Shown: piece by piece, positions 25,613-34,379 of the stretch
Layout of the letters: every line of letters begins with the position of its first letter
Position numbering within the stretch: position 1 is the stretch's first letter
Origin: JBFWNG01 sp050251195
GTDB taxonomy: Bacteria; Bdellovibrionota_B; Oligoflexia; Oligoflexales; Oligoflexaceae
NCBI GenBank assembly: GCA_050251195.1
Contig: JBFWNG010000003.1
Span: 372,001 to 436,000, forward strand
Direction of reading: 5' to 3'
Length of the DNA: 64,000 nt
Program-made: the position numbers and the translations under genes
The notes under the pieces: generated by a model
Seen by the model: only the letters and a program-made list of their open reading frames with translations
The model's database searches: none
Told to the model about the DNA's origin: nothing

Positions 25613-26800
25613 CTATCGGGTCAAAACTTTTACGCCAGGGAGGATCTTGCCCTCAAGGAACTCGATCGATGCACCGCCTCCCGTGGAAAGATGGCCAATT
25701 TTCTCTCCTAATCCCGACTGATTGACGGCTGCGACGCTGTCTCCTCCACCTACAACAGTAAAGGCTTTGGAGTCGGCCAGGGCCTTGGCAATTTCTAAAG
25801 AACCTTTTGCAAAATTTGGCCATTCGAAGACACCCATAGGACCATTCCAAAAAACGGTTTTGGAAGCGAGGATGATATTTCTAAACGCCTTAGCGGAAGC
25901 GGGACCAATATCCAGTCCCATCAGATTTCCAGGAATCGAATCTCTTTCGACGTGGACCGGTTTCGCGTCCTCTTTGAATTCCGACGCGCATACGTGATCG
26001 ATCGGCAAATGGATCTTTACCTTTCGACTCTCTGCATTCCGGAAAATGCTCTCGACGAGATCCATCTTGTCGTCTTCAACCCTAGAAGCTCCAACACCTT
26101 TCCCCTGGTATTTGAGGAAAGTGTAAGCCATGGCGCCGCCGATGATGAGATTATTGCACTTGTTTATCAAGTTGAGAATCATCTCGATCTTGTCAGACAC
26201 TTTCGAACCTCCGATAACCACCGTGAACGGGGCTTCGGGATTGGCTTTGATTTTTTCCAACACTTCGATTTCTTTTTGCATCAGAAACCCGGCTGCCCTT
26301 CTGTCCTCAGGGAAACACTTCGCCATCGCTACAACCGAGGCATGAGCCCGGTGTGCACTTCCGAACGCGTCGTTGACGTAAAAATCAAACCCTTTCGTGA
26401 CCTGCTTTGCGAAGTCAACGTCGTCCTTTGTTTCTCCCGGCCAAAACCGTATATTTTCTAGGAGAACAACCTGTTTTTCGGTCAATTGCGAAAAGAGCGC
26501 AGAGGGGCTTTGCTCGAATTCACCCAGGAGAACGACCTCCTTATTGATGAGATGCGACAAGGCGGCTCCGACCGGCTCAAGAGAATATTTCATGTCCCGG
26601 ACGCCGTCCTTAGGCCGACCAAGATGGCTCATGATTGCTAGCTTGTTGGTTCGTTCGAGAATGTATGTAATGGTTGGCAGCGCTTTTACAATTCTCGTAT
26701 CGTCGGTGATCTTTCCGTCCTTTATGGGAACATTGAGGTCCAACCTCATGAGAACGCTCTTGCCCTTCAGATCCAACTCTTCAATTGTCCGGAAGTCCAT
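25613..26800 (-). CDS. pgk: Phosphoglycerate kinase
   Basis: Transfers phosphate between 1,3-bisphosphoglycerate and ADP. The 395-residue product has VLMRLDLNVPIKDGKITDDT, the substrate-binding SHLGRPK, the hinge and nucleotide-site VIGGSKVSDKIEMI, and C-terminal VGGGDSVAAVNQSG and STGGGASIEFLEGK. It heads the pgk-tpiA-trmFO unit; no gap gene is adjacent. It is divergent from the glutathione synthetase gene with about 97 bp between. Confidence 0.97.
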   Translation of the reverse strand: MDFRTIEELDLKGKSVLMRLDLNVPIKDGKITDDTRIVKALPTITYILERTNKLAIMSHLGRPKDGVRDMKYSLEPVGAALSHLINKEVVLLGEFEQSPSALFSQLTEKQVVLLENIRFWPGETKDDVDFAKQVTKGFDFYVNDAFGSAHRAHASVVAMAKCFPEDRRAAGFLMQKEIEVLEKIKANPEAPFTVVIGGSKVSDKIEMILNLINKCNNLIIGGAMAYTFLKYQGKGVGASRVEDDKMDLVESIFRNAESRKVKIHLPIDHVCASEFKEDAKPVHVERDSIPGNLMGLDIGPASAKAFRNIILASKTVFWNGPMGVFEWPNFAKGSLEIAKALADSKAFTVVGGGDSVAAVNQSGLGEKIGHLSTGGGASIEFLEGKILPGVKVLTR

Positions 26801-26897
26801 CTATAAATCCTTGTGCGACGACGCAAAAAATGTAAATCTTCTCCAAAATCGAGGTTTCTTTATCACTTCGGCGGATGAGGAGCAAGATCAGAGCGAT

Positions 26898-27857
26898 ATG
26901 AAACACCTTTTTGTCATTGATCCGCTCACCGCGCTCAACCTTGCGCTCGACACGAGCCTGCATATCTCCCAAGCGCTTATGGCTCTAGGCGAGGACGTCT
27001 ATCTCTGTCAGCCGTCCCAACTCTTTCTGCAAAAGACCCAAAATGTTCTTTATGGACAAGTACGAAAACTCTTAAAGTTCGACAGTGGTGACCGATCTGA
27101 GAAAATCACTCTATCGGATGACCTGATTTTGCCCGTCAGAGAGTTTTCATCCGTACACATGCGCAAAGATCCGCCATTTGACACATCTTATATTATGGTG
27201 ACCTGGATGCTGGATTTTGTTCCTTCGGTCACCGTTCTCAACAGCCCGACCGCTTTGAGATCGCTCAACGAAAAACTTCTCATTTTGCGATTCCCGCATT
27301 TCTGCGCTGACGCGTTGTTTTCCGCAAACCCGGACCAACTGCTGGAATTTGCGGAACGCACCCCTGCTGCAGACGCCATTCTTAAGCCCATTGATTTGTT
27401 TGGCGGCCGGGGGGTTCTGCGCCTCGACCTAAACAAAACACCGCGGAAGAAAATCTATGAAACTCTTGTTGAAGAAACCCGGTCCGGGACACTTCACAGG
27501 CTCATTCAGCCCTTTAACCCGAGTATCTTTGACGGAGAAGTGCGCGCCTTCTACGCCGGGTCGGAAGCTATAGCGTGGTGTCTCAAGAAACCCAGGTCCG
27601 GCAATTTTCTGGCAAACACGAGAGAAGGTGCCACGCTCCACTCTTTTGAACCATCAAAAGATCTGCTAACCAAAACCAACCACGTCGCAAAGGCCCTGCT
27701 TAAAGAGGGCGTCTACTTCGTAGGCTTTGACGTCATAGGCGAAGAAATCTCCGAAATAAACATCACAAGCCCCAGACTTCTTGCCTCTCCCGGAGGCGAT
27801 AAATCCGAGTATTACAAAACAATAGCCGTCAAATTCATGGAAACGCTCAAAGGGTAG
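26898..27857 (+). CDS. gshB: Glutathione synthetase-like ATP-grasp protein
   Basis: Predicted to join gamma-glutamylcysteine and glycine. The 319-residue product matches the GshB layout: the N-terminal FVIDPLTALNLALDTSLHI, the ATP-grasp lid and lysine in AILKPIDLFGGRGVLRL, and the metal and substrate site FVGFDVIGEEISEINITSP, where INVTSP is the GshB hallmark. The frame is open far upstream, but the ATG at 26898 aligns with GshB starts. Its Shine-Dalgarno (GAGGAG, 15 bases away) is distant, so a nearby start is possible. No gshA lies in the window. A related peptide ligase cannot be excluded. Confidence 0.82.
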   Translation: MKHLFVIDPLTALNLALDTSLHISQALMALGEDVYLCQPSQLFLQKTQNVLYGQVRKLLKFDSGDRSEKITLSDDLILPVREFSSVHMRKDPPFDTSYIMVTWMLDFVPSVTVLNSPTALRSLNEKLLILRFPHFCADALFSANPDQLLEFAERTPAADAILKPIDLFGGRGVLRLDLNKTPRKKIYETLVEETRSGTLHRLIQPFNPSIFDGEVRAFYAGSEAIAWCLKKPRSGNFLANTREGATLHSFEPSKDLLTKTNHVAKALLKEGVYFVGFDVIGEEISEINITSPRLLASPGGDKSEYYKTIAVKFMETLKG

Positions 27858-27869
27858 TGATACCCGGGG

Positions 27870-27900
27870 TGGACGATTCGGCTCCAGACTGTGCTACAAT
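27870..27900 (+). promoter_or_regulatory. Candidate promoter with extended -10
   Basis: TGGACG (27870-27875) and TACAAT (27895-27900) are 19 bp apart. TG stands one base before the -10 (TGCTACAAT), giving an extended -10. It is 34 bases before the ATG of the small exported protein at 27934. The same TGGAC-type -35 appears upstream of valS and of the PilZ gene. Confidence 0.45.
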
Positions 27901-27933
27901 AGAGGAATCAAATCCCCAAACATCAGGGCGCCC

Positions 27934-28251
27934 ATGGGACGCAATCTGTACAAAATTGTTCTTGCGCTGAGTATTGCTTATGCGGAAGCAGTCGCTGCGG
28001 AAAATCCGACCGCTTTGCCGCCACATACAATGATCTATGACGCTGCAGACGTTAAGGCCGCGCCACGTTTGAAAGCTAATATTCCTCAAGATAAGCAAAT
28101 CAAGGCTCCAGTAGTCGAGCCGGCAAAAGAACCGGCAAAAGAACCCGCAAAAGAACCCGCAAAAGAACCGGAGAAGGAAACAACCCCTGAGGATGCGGAC
28201 GAAGCTCCACAAGACGATGAAGAAACCACGGATGAGAAAGAAGATGAATAA
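27934..28251 (+). CDS. Small exported acidic protein with EPAK repeats
   Basis: I do not recognise this 105-residue protein. It begins with a signal peptide ending near VAAEN. The middle carries four 4-residue KEPA repeats and the end is very acidic (DEAPQDDEETTDEKEDE). Such a Pro/Lys/Glu-rich, probably disordered sequence is common in periplasmic or surface spacers. It follows gshB by 76 bp and has its own candidate promoter. The start has only a weak ribosome-binding site. Confidence 0.6.
   Translation: MGRNLYKIVLALSIAYAEAVAAENPTALPPHTMIYDAADVKAAPRLKANIPQDKQIKAPVVEPAKEPAKEPAKEPAKEPEKETTPEDADEAPQDDEETTDEKEDE
28120..28167 (+). repeat. Four 12-bp tandem repeats coding EPAK
   Basis: CCGGCAAAAGAA occurs twice and CCCGCAAAAGAA twice, head to tail. 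The unit is a multiple of three, so copy-number change would alter the protein length without a frameshift. Confidence 0.85.
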
Positions 28252-28326
28252 ACCCAGGTCTTGCTTTGCGGACTTTTATGCAATAAGCTGAGAAAATTCA
28301 CTTTTTATTTTCCAAAGGATCATTCC

Positions 28327-28809
28327 ATGAAAAAAGCTCTGCTCTATGCTCTACCATTTGTTTGTCTTTCGGCCTGCACCTGCGAGAAGAACCAAGAAGC
28401 GGCGCAAGACTCCGCTAGCCAGCCCGCCGCAACGTCAGAGGCAACATCCTCAGGCGAAGCCGCACCTGCTGCAACAACAGACGCATCCGGTCTTGAAATC
28501 ACCGATATCACGGTCGGCCAGGGCGCCGAGGCGGTAGACGGATCTCAAGTGACCGTTCACTACACCGGAACATTAACTAACGGAACGACATTTGACAGCT
28601 CCGTCAGTCGCAACGAGCCTTTTGTATTTGAACTCGGTAAGGGCCATGTGATTAAGGGTTGGGAGATGGGAGTAAAAGGTATGAAGGTCGGCGGTAAGCG
28701 CAAACTCGTTATCCCTCCCGATCTTGCTTACGGAGAGCGTGGTGCAGGAAGCGTCATTCCACCCAACGCAACACTCGTTTTTGAAATTGAGCTCCTTGAC
28801 GTTAAGTAG
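28327..28809 (+). CDS. FKBP-type peptidyl-prolyl isomerase lipoprotein
   Basis: Predicted lipid-anchored envelope isomerase. The 160-residue product starts at the ATG at 28327 with the signal and lipobox ALPFVCLSAC. A Ser/Ala/Thr-rich linker runs to about residue 57, and one complete FKBP domain follows: VTVHYTGTLTNGTTFDSS, GKGHVIKGWEMGVKGMKVGG, KLVIPPDLAYGERGAG and VIPPNATLVFEIELL, with the active-site aromatic and Asp residues present. The flexible linker would let the domain reach away from the membrane. A hairpin follows the gene. Confidence 0.9.
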   Translation: MKKALLYALPFVCLSACTCEKNQEAAQDSASQPAATSEATSSGEAAPAATTDASGLEITDITVGQGAEAVDGSQVTVHYTGTLTNGTTFDSSVSRNEPFVFELGKGHVIKGWEMGVKGMKVGGKRKLVIPPDLAYGERGAGSVIPPNATLVFEIELLDVK

Positions 28810-28843
28810 CGTCTCATTCTTTCCAGATTGATGCCTGCGTAAC

Positions 28844-28888
28844 GTTGATCCTGAGTGGAGTGAGATCCTTCGCTTCGCTCGGGATGAC
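28844..28888. repeat. REP-like GAGCGAAGCGAAGGAT element
   Basis: GTTGATCCTGAG at the left and CTCGGGATGAC at the right pair imperfectly around a GGAGTGAGATCCTTCGCTTCG core. Read on the minus strand it is the GTCATCCCGAGCGAAGCGAAGGATCT motif that recurs as a short intergenic repeat in many bacterial genomes. It lies 35 bp past the FKBP stop. This is the only copy in the window. Confidence 0.6.
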
Positions 28889-28892
28889 GGGC

Positions 28893-28914
28893 AAAATGGG
28901 GTCCTTCCCATTTT
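28893..28914 (+). terminator. Hairpin after the FKBP gene
   Basis: AAAATGGG-GTCCTT-CCCATTTT is a perfect 8-bp stem with a 6-base loop. The flanking A and T tracts are part of the stem, as in bidirectional terminators, but no long T-run follows. It is a possible terminator for the FKBP transcript. Confidence 0.45.
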
Positions 28915-28978
28915 CGGCTCAAATTTTCTCTTTTCTTGCCGAAGACATGTCAGAATTCCTAACTGGAGGGTTATTTCT

Positions 28979-29935
28979 GTGAAGTCGCTCATTTCGTTAA
29001 AAAAATCTTTATTTTTTTCGTTTACGCTAACCCTCACGGCGGTTGGTTGCACAACCACAGAGGAACCAGCGACTCCAGAAAACGGTATCGGGATTGAAGG
29101 CGAAACGGCAGACGCCAGCGCGGCCGACGAAGGTTCAGACGCTGAAATGCAAGCTGCTGACGAGACGCTCTTAGGAATTCCTTCTGAAGAACTTCAAGCC
29201 ACGGGTGAAACACCGGCGGAATCTGAAGAAGTAGCTGAAGAAATAACGACACTACCGGAAGTTGCCCCAGCGCCGGAAACCGCCGAAGAAACTGGAATCG
29301 ACGCAGAAGCCCTCGAACCAGCAGAAGAACCCGCGATGGACGCAGAAGCTGTAGAATCAGAACCTGAGTCGGAAGTCATAACAGACGAAGTGGAAGAAGC
29401 TCCAGCACCCGTTGTTACTGAAGAAGAGGAAGTAAAAGAAGCGCCAAACTACCAGCTATCGGCAAGCCCAGTTAAAAGCGAACCAATCGAAACAGTATCC
29501 ACCGAAAATTCCGCCATGGACACAACAGCGGCGGGTCCGGCGGATTATATCGTTTTGCCAGGCGACACACTGAGCGCTATCTCGAAAAAAGTTACTGGCT
29601 CGCCAAGCAACTGGAAACAATTAGCGGAAACAAACGGTATAGCGGATCCTACGAAAATCCGCCCAGGCGACGTCATCCGCTTTTCAAATAACGACTCAGC
29701 CAAGTCTTCGGATTACATGGCCAAAATTCCCAAGAAGAACGTCGCGGCTTCAAAAGGCGACACGCTTGCTAAAATTGCTGAAAAAGTCATGGGTAACGCG
29801 AGCTTCTGGCCCGTCATTTGGCGCCTCAATATCGCCTCTATACCCAACCCGCATCGCATTAGAGAAGGCCAAGACCTTGTTTATTTTGCCATGGCAACGG
29901 GCGGGTCTGAAACTTCAACTAACGTCGCCCATTAA
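28979..29935 (+). CDS. LysM-domain lipoprotein with long acidic linker
   Basis: A 318-residue envelope protein. The GTG start at 28979 has GGAGGG about 9 bases upstream. The signal peptide ends in a lipobox (TLTAVGC). Residues about 25-180 are an acidic Glu/Ala/Pro-rich spacer. Two LysM domains follow: YIVLPGDTLSAISKKVTGSP at about 190 and AASKGDTLAKIAEKVMGNAS at about 255, the second ending with IREGQDLVYF. LysM binds peptidoglycan, so the spacer could span from a membrane lipid anchor to the wall. No catalytic domain is present, so a scaffold role is likely. Confidence 0.85.
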   Translation: MKSLISLKKSLFFSFTLTLTAVGCTTTEEPATPENGIGIEGETADASAADEGSDAEMQAADETLLGIPSEELQATGETPAESEEVAEEITTLPEVAPAPETAEETGIDAEALEPAEEPAMDAEAVESEPESEVITDEVEEAPAPVVTEEEEVKEAPNYQLSASPVKSEPIETVSTENSAMDTTAAGPADYIVLPGDTLSAISKKVTGSPSNWKQLAETNGIADPTKIRPGDVIRFSNNDSAKSSDYMAKIPKKNVAASKGDTLAKIAEKVMGNASFWPVIWRLNIASIPNPHRIREGQDLVYFAMATGGSETSTNVAH

Positions 29936-29962
29936 GCGATCACAACACACTGACATCATTAG

Positions 29963-29995
29963 AATTTTATAGACGTTTCCGGCTCCGATAAAATT
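29963..29995. repeat. AATTTTAT/ATAAAATT dyad
   Basis: A perfect 8-bp inverted repeat with a 17-base spacer, 28 bp past the LysM gene stop and 65 bp before the next start. The A/T-only arms would make a weak terminator or a regulator site. Nothing decides between them. Confidence 0.3.
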
Positions 29996-30059
29996 GGGTA
30001 AAGCCGGGCCTCTTTCATGTCGATAAGACCTAGGTAAGGGAAAACCTCGGGAGTTTCAT

Positions 30060-30905
30060 ATGATGTCAGCGATTCGCTACGTGTTCACTTGCCTAACAGC
30101 AGGCGTCGTGTTTGCTCAATTTGTTGCATGCGGTAGTTCTCTCTATCAAGTGTCGCTCGACGAAGACTCCCATATGGAAGCCTCAAACACTAACGCTGCT
30201 GATCCCAGTTCTAACGAATACGGAATCCATGCCCGAGACGGTTGGACGAACCTGCCGGTCTCCTCCCTTCTCAGTGTCGAGATGATGATGGAACAAAAAG
30301 TTCATCTTTATGCTGCCATGTTAAAATGGGAATGGGCCGTCGGAAGAAAGCTTTTCCGTTTGGACGGAAACACCGCCAAACACGGTGACGACTTTGTCGA
30401 CCTATACAGTTCGCTAAACGACCAACTTAACGGCCATTATCTCGATCTGGATTGGGAGAAAACGGCGAAGAAGCGTGAAGTCCTCGCGACCACTATCTGG
30501 TCTTACGACACCAGCAACACCAAGATAGCAACTGCCGATATCCGCTTTAATGAGGAGTATTATCTCATCGGCGATAGTTTAAAAACGAAAGCTTCAGAGA
30601 CCAAAGAGGTCGTTGATATGCAATCTCTCGCACTCCATGAGCTTGGCCACCTTCTAGGATTAGCTCATGTCGGAGCGGAAGAGGACGAGTATTCCATCAT
30701 GCGACCATCGATGTTCATCGGCGAAGGCCTCAGCAATCGGACGCTTTCGGCTGGCGACATTGAACGCATCCAAAAAATCTACGGATGTGAAGGAGATGCC
30801 TGCAATATCGAGCTTCTCTTGAGCCAACAAGTGAGCGGCGAAGCGGATTTTACGGTGGAAAGCGTTAATTATTTCAAAAAGACCAACCTTACCCTCCTCC
30901 CATAG
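30060..30905 (+). CDS. Matrixin-like zinc metalloprotease lipoprotein
   Basis: A 281-residue predicted secreted protease. The signal peptide ends with the lipobox FAQFVAC. The zinc-binding motif LALHELGHLLGLAHVG (about residues 190-205) has the HExxHxxGxxH form of metzincins, and a Met-containing turn follows (YSIMRPSM), as in M10 matrixins. The downstream SAGDIERIQKIYG is also typical of matrixin ends. Two ATGs overlap at 30060 and 30063. The C-terminal tail after two cysteines (CEGDAC) is not recognised. Lipidation would keep it on a membrane facing the periplasm or the outside. Confidence 0.85.
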   Translation: MMSAIRYVFTCLTAGVVFAQFVACGSSLYQVSLDEDSHMEASNTNAADPSSNEYGIHARDGWTNLPVSSLLSVEMMMEQKVHLYAAMLKWEWAVGRKLFRLDGNTAKHGDDFVDLYSSLNDQLNGHYLDLDWEKTAKKREVLATTIWSYDTSNTKIATADIRFNEEYYLIGDSLKTKASETKEVVDMQSLALHELGHLLGLAHVGAEEDEYSIMRPSMFIGEGLSNRTLSAGDIERIQKIYGCEGDACNIELLLSQQVSGEADFTVESVNYFKKTNLTLLP

Positions 30906-30924
30906 GCCCGTGTCCCATCACAAC

Positions 30925-30953
30925 TGGACCTTTGGCGTTTAAAACCCTATATT
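30925..30953 (+). promoter_or_regulatory. Candidate valS promoter
   Basis: TGGACC (30925-30930) and TATATT (30948-30953) are 17 bp apart and end 34 bases before the valS ATG. The -35 resembles those found at 27870 and 47625. Confidence 0.45.
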
Positions 30954-30987
30954 GTGGGTCTTAAACACCTTGCCGAAGGAACCGGAG

Positions 30988-33642
30988 ATGAGCACCACCG
31001 ACTCCATCTATAACCCCCAGGATTTCGAGCCGCGAATATCCGAATTTTGGGAAAAAAATAAATTTTTTCATGCGGAAGCTGAGAGCAAGAATTCCGCCTA
31101 CACCATTATACTACCTCCCCCTAATGTAACGTCGCAGCTGCATATGGGTCACGGCCTGGGATATTCCATTCAAGACACGTTTATTCGTTGGAAACGGATG
31201 CAAGGATACAACGCCTGCTGGTTGCCCGGTACCGATCACGCCGGTATCGCTACCCAGATGATGGTCGAACAAAATCTCAAATCGCAAGGCAAAAGCCGTA
31301 CGGAGATAGGACGAGAGAAATTCTTTCAAATCTGCCTCGACTGGCAAGCCAAATATAGCCAGATCATTTTGGGCCAATGCAAGAAAATGGGTTTCTCCTT
31401 TGACATGGACCGCTGCGCTAACACGATGGACCCAAATCTTTCGGCGGCTGTGCGTTACGTATTTGTGTCGCTCTTCGAGGAAGGGCTCATATACCGCGGC
31501 GAACGCCTCGTAAACTGGGATTGCCATTTGCAGACCGCAGTCTCGGACGACGAAGTCGTCAACCAAGAGGTAAACGGCAATCTTTGGTATATCCGCTACC
31601 CCATCGTGGGAACGGACGAGTTTATTCCCATTGCGACAACGAGGCCTGAAACAATGCTCGGCGATACCGCTGTTGCCGTACACCCTGAGGGAAAGTTCAA
31701 ACATTTTATCGGCAAATCCGTCAAACTACCTTTCACGGAGAGAGTTGTTGCCATAATCGGCGACGACTACGTCAAGGAAGAGTTTGGTACGGGGGCCGTC
31801 AAGATCACTCCTGCACACGATCCAAACGACTTTGAGATAGGCAAAAGACATAATCTCCAGTTCATCAGCGTCATGGACGATACGGGCAAGATGAAAGACG
31901 TTCCCCAACGTTTTCTCGGTTTGGACCGCTTTGACGCGCGAAAAGAAGTTCTCAAGGCGCTTAAAGAGCTCAACCTCTTTGATGAAGTGAAACCACACAA
32001 AAATACTCTTCCCTATTCCGATCGTTCGAAAACCATTATTGAACCAAAGCTCTCCAAACAATGGTTTGTGAAGATGGCCGATATGGCCAAGGCCGCAGCA
32101 GACGCTGCCCGAGACGACCGGCTCAAGTTCTATCCCGACACGTGGAAGAAGACCTATCTTCACTGGCTCGACAACATTCAGGATTGGTGTATCTCAAGGC
32201 AGCTCTGGTGGGGCCATCAAATTCCGATATGGTATTGCAAGGCTTGTCAAAACGTTTCCACGGGGATGACGGATCCGACACAATGTAAGAGTTGCGGTTC
32301 CAAAGATCTCAAACAAGATGAAGACGTGCTCGACACCTGGTTTAGTTCCTGGCTATGGCCACTCAGCCCGTTCGGTTGGCCGAACGAAGACGCTCAGACC
32401 AAACAAAATCTTGAAACCTTCTATCCGTCGCAAGTTCTTGTTACGGCGCCCGAGATCATCTTCTTGTGGGTCGCGCGCATGGTCATGGTCGGCCTGAAGT
32501 TTAAAGGCGAAGTGCCGTATCACGATGTTTACCTCACCGCGACGGTCTGCGACAAAAAGGGCAGAAAATTTTCGAAGACTTTGGGCAACGGCATCGATCC
32601 TCTCGAGCTGATCGACAAACATGGGGCCGACGCCGCTAGATTCACGTCGCTCAACTTAGCCCCCCTCGGCTCTCGAGTTATGATGGAGGTAGAGGATTTT
32701 GAGGCGGGCGCTCGATTCATCAACAAGATTTGGAACGCTTACCGTTTCCTTTCCCAGTACATCGGCAAGGGCGAAAAGATTCAGCCCATCGCGAAACTTG
32801 ACCTCGCAACGCACGAGAAGTGGCTTATCTCCCAAAGCCACATCACGACCAAAAAAATCAACCAACTCCTCACAGAGTATCGGCTCAACGAAGCCGTTGA
32901 AGTTCTCTACCATCACATTTGGGGAACGCTATGCGACTGGGGTATTGAATGCGCCAAGGAAGATTTGAACGACGATACCACGCGGCTCCGCGCGGTTTCC
33001 GTTCTGGTCTACAATTTTGATATAGCCCTACGGCTTGCGCATCCCGTCATTCCATTTATCACCGAGGAAATTTGGCAAAAGGTTCCGGCATCGCCTGATC
33101 TCGATCGCCCTCTGAGCATCTGCATTGCCAAATATCCCAATGAGACCAATATTCCAATGTTCGACGAAGACCATGACAACTGGAACAAGGTCAAAGAGGT
33201 GGTTACGGGCATTCGATCCATTCGAACGCAATCCAACATTGCTCCCAAAGAAAAATTAAACGTCTTTGTGAAGACCAATGAAAAGTTTAAAGCCGTGTTC
33301 TTGAATTCCACTTCCGCAATAAGCAAGTTGGCAAAACTCGAAGACCTCGCGATTGACGTCAATCTCAGACGACCGCCTAAATCCCTCACCTACGTTGGTT
33401 CAGACTTCGAAATCTTTATCCCCGTTCAAGGGATCATGGACGTTGAGAAAGAGGAAAAGCGTTTGACGTCGTCTCTTGAAAAACTGACTCAGGCTTTGGA
33501 CGGCATCAATAAGAAGCTTCAAAGCGAAGCCTTTGTTTCCAAAGCGCCGGAAGACATCCTCAACGAAACGAAAGCCAAAAAGGCAGCCTATGAAGATCAA
33601 AAGAAAAGCCTCGAAATGAACCTTATCGCCCTTCGAAGCTAA
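30988..33642 (+). CDS. valS: Valyl-tRNA synthetase
   Basis: Charges tRNA-Val. I start at the ATG at 30988 (MSTTDSIYNPQDFEPRISEF, 884 residues), which has AAGGA 8 bases upstream; an in-frame TTG/Met 12 codons earlier has no support. Class I signatures are PPPNVTSQLHMGHGLGY (HMGH in place of HIGH) and GRKFSKTLGNGIDP, where the usual KMSKS reads KFSKT. The editing domain shows TTRPETMLGDTAVAVHP. A zinc-like C4 cluster (CKAC ... CKSC, near residue 420) and the C-terminal coiled coil of ValRS (KEEKRLTSSLEKLTQALDGI) are present. Confidence 0.97.
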   Translation: MSTTDSIYNPQDFEPRISEFWEKNKFFHAEAESKNSAYTIILPPPNVTSQLHMGHGLGYSIQDTFIRWKRMQGYNACWLPGTDHAGIATQMMVEQNLKSQGKSRTEIGREKFFQICLDWQAKYSQIILGQCKKMGFSFDMDRCANTMDPNLSAAVRYVFVSLFEEGLIYRGERLVNWDCHLQTAVSDDEVVNQEVNGNLWYIRYPIVGTDEFIPIATTRPETMLGDTAVAVHPEGKFKHFIGKSVKLPFTERVVAIIGDDYVKEEFGTGAVKITPAHDPNDFEIGKRHNLQFISVMDDTGKMKDVPQRFLGLDRFDARKEVLKALKELNLFDEVKPHKNTLPYSDRSKTIIEPKLSKQWFVKMADMAKAAADAARDDRLKFYPDTWKKTYLHWLDNIQDWCISRQLWWGHQIPIWYCKACQNVSTGMTDPTQCKSCGSKDLKQDEDVLDTWFSSWLWPLSPFGWPNEDAQTKQNLETFYPSQVLVTAPEIIFLWVARMVMVGLKFKGEVPYHDVYLTATVCDKKGRKFSKTLGNGIDPLELIDKHGADAARFTSLNLAPLGSRVMMEVEDFEAGARFINKIWNAYRFLSQYIGKGEKIQPIAKLDLATHEKWLISQSHITTKKINQLLTEYRLNEAVEVLYHHIWGTLCDWGIECAKEDLNDDTTRLRAVSVLVYNFDIALRLAHPVIPFITEEIWQKVPASPDLDRPLSICIAKYPNETNIPMFDEDHDNWNKVKEVVTGIRSIRTQSNIAPKEKLNVFVKTNEKFKAVFLNSTSAISKLAKLEDLAIDVNLRRPPKSLTYVGSDFEIFIPVQGIMDVEKEEKRLTSSLEKLTQALDGINKKLQSEAFVSKAPEDILNETKAKKAAYEDQKKSLEMNLIALRS

Positions 33643-33667
33643 TCGCCTAATTTTACAGCATAAAATC

Positions 33668-33687
33668 GGCCGATTTAACTATCGGCC
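33668..33687. repeat. Hairpin after valS
   Basis: GGCCGAT-TTAACT-ATCGGCC is a perfect 7-bp stem 25 bp past the valS stop; its left arm is also part of the 12-bp palindrome AATCGGCCGATT. No T-run follows on the plus strand, so termination here would be weak or factor-assisted. Confidence 0.4.
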
Positions 33688-33741
33688 CAAAAATTCCGAT
33701 AAAGGCTTTGTACCCAATGAATTTGCGACCTTAGCCGCGTT

Positions 33742-33768
33742 GGCGGGTCCAAATTAAGTCGGACCGCC
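33742..33768 (+). promoter_or_regulatory. Hairpin just upstream of a ribosome-binding site
   Basis: GGCGGGTCC and GGACCGCC pair over 8 bases (one bulged G) around a 10-base loop. The stem ends one base before the GGAG Shine-Dalgarno of the lipoprotein gene at 33780. It could affect ribosome access; no known riboswitch or leader class is recognisable. Confidence 0.3.
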
Positions 33769-33779
33769 TGGAGATTATT

Positions 33780-34379
33780 ATGCGTCTTCGTTTCGCTGTC
33801 TTAGCTTTGTTTGTCGTTAACGGTTGCAGCAAATCCGAATTTAGCAGCGGCAAGTCTCCTCCGCCAAGCGAGAAGACCGATAAAGCAACATCAGGCGATG
33901 CAACGGGAGAGAACCCCAAATCTGCGGACCGGGAAGGTGCTTCCGACAGAGAGTTGCAGGATCTCGTTCTGACCAACTCCCGAGTGGCGACTCCAGGAAA
34001 ACTCGGTGAGGTCAAAGCCGAAATCACCGTGAAATACATGCGATCTGGTGATGCTGATTTGTCTGGAAGTCTAACCGAACATACTGTGGACTTTCTCAAC
34101 GTCACTTCTCTCGAAGTCAAAAAGGAACCCAACTCCGAATTTCCCGATCTGGTTGATCAAACTTTGACGATCGTATTCGAATATAAGTACGTCCCCGAAG
34201 TTACAAGGTATGAAGAGCAGATTTTTGAGATTGGATTTAAGCAAGAAGACGGCGAGGAATGGGACGAGACTATACACTATGCGATTACAATCCTGACTCC
34301 CGAGAGTAAGCCTGGGGCGGAAGCTACCGCTACTTTTTCTGGGGTTGAGGGGCATCCTAAGGCGCAGCCGGCTGGTTGA
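33780..34379 (+). CDS. Hypothetical lipoprotein
   Basis: Unknown 199-residue protein. A signal peptide with lipobox (LALFVVNGC) is followed by a Ser/Pro/Lys-rich disordered stretch (to about residue 65) and then a mostly beta-strand region (GEVKAEITVKYMRSG, DQTLTIVFEYKYVPE, WDETIHYAITIL) of about 115 residues that could be a single beta-sandwich. GGAG stands 6 bases before the ATG. It is convergent with the lipoprotein at 34876 across a repeat-rich gap. No homologue comes to mind. Confidence 0.7.
   Translation: MRLRFAVLALFVVNGCSKSEFSSGKSPPPSEKTDKATSGDATGENPKSADREGASDRELQDLVLTNSRVATPGKLGEVKAEITVKYMRSGDADLSGSLTEHTVDFLNVTSLEVKKEPNSEFPDLVDQTLTIVFEYKYVPEVTRYEEQIFEIGFKQEDGEEWDETIHYAITILTPESKPGAEATATFSGVEGHPKAQPAG

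Noticed and set aside
30988..33642. ValRS inactive because KMSKS reads KFSKT
   Set aside because: Both lysines and the serine are kept, and all other domains are intact; a Met-to-Phe change at this place is unlikely to abolish function.
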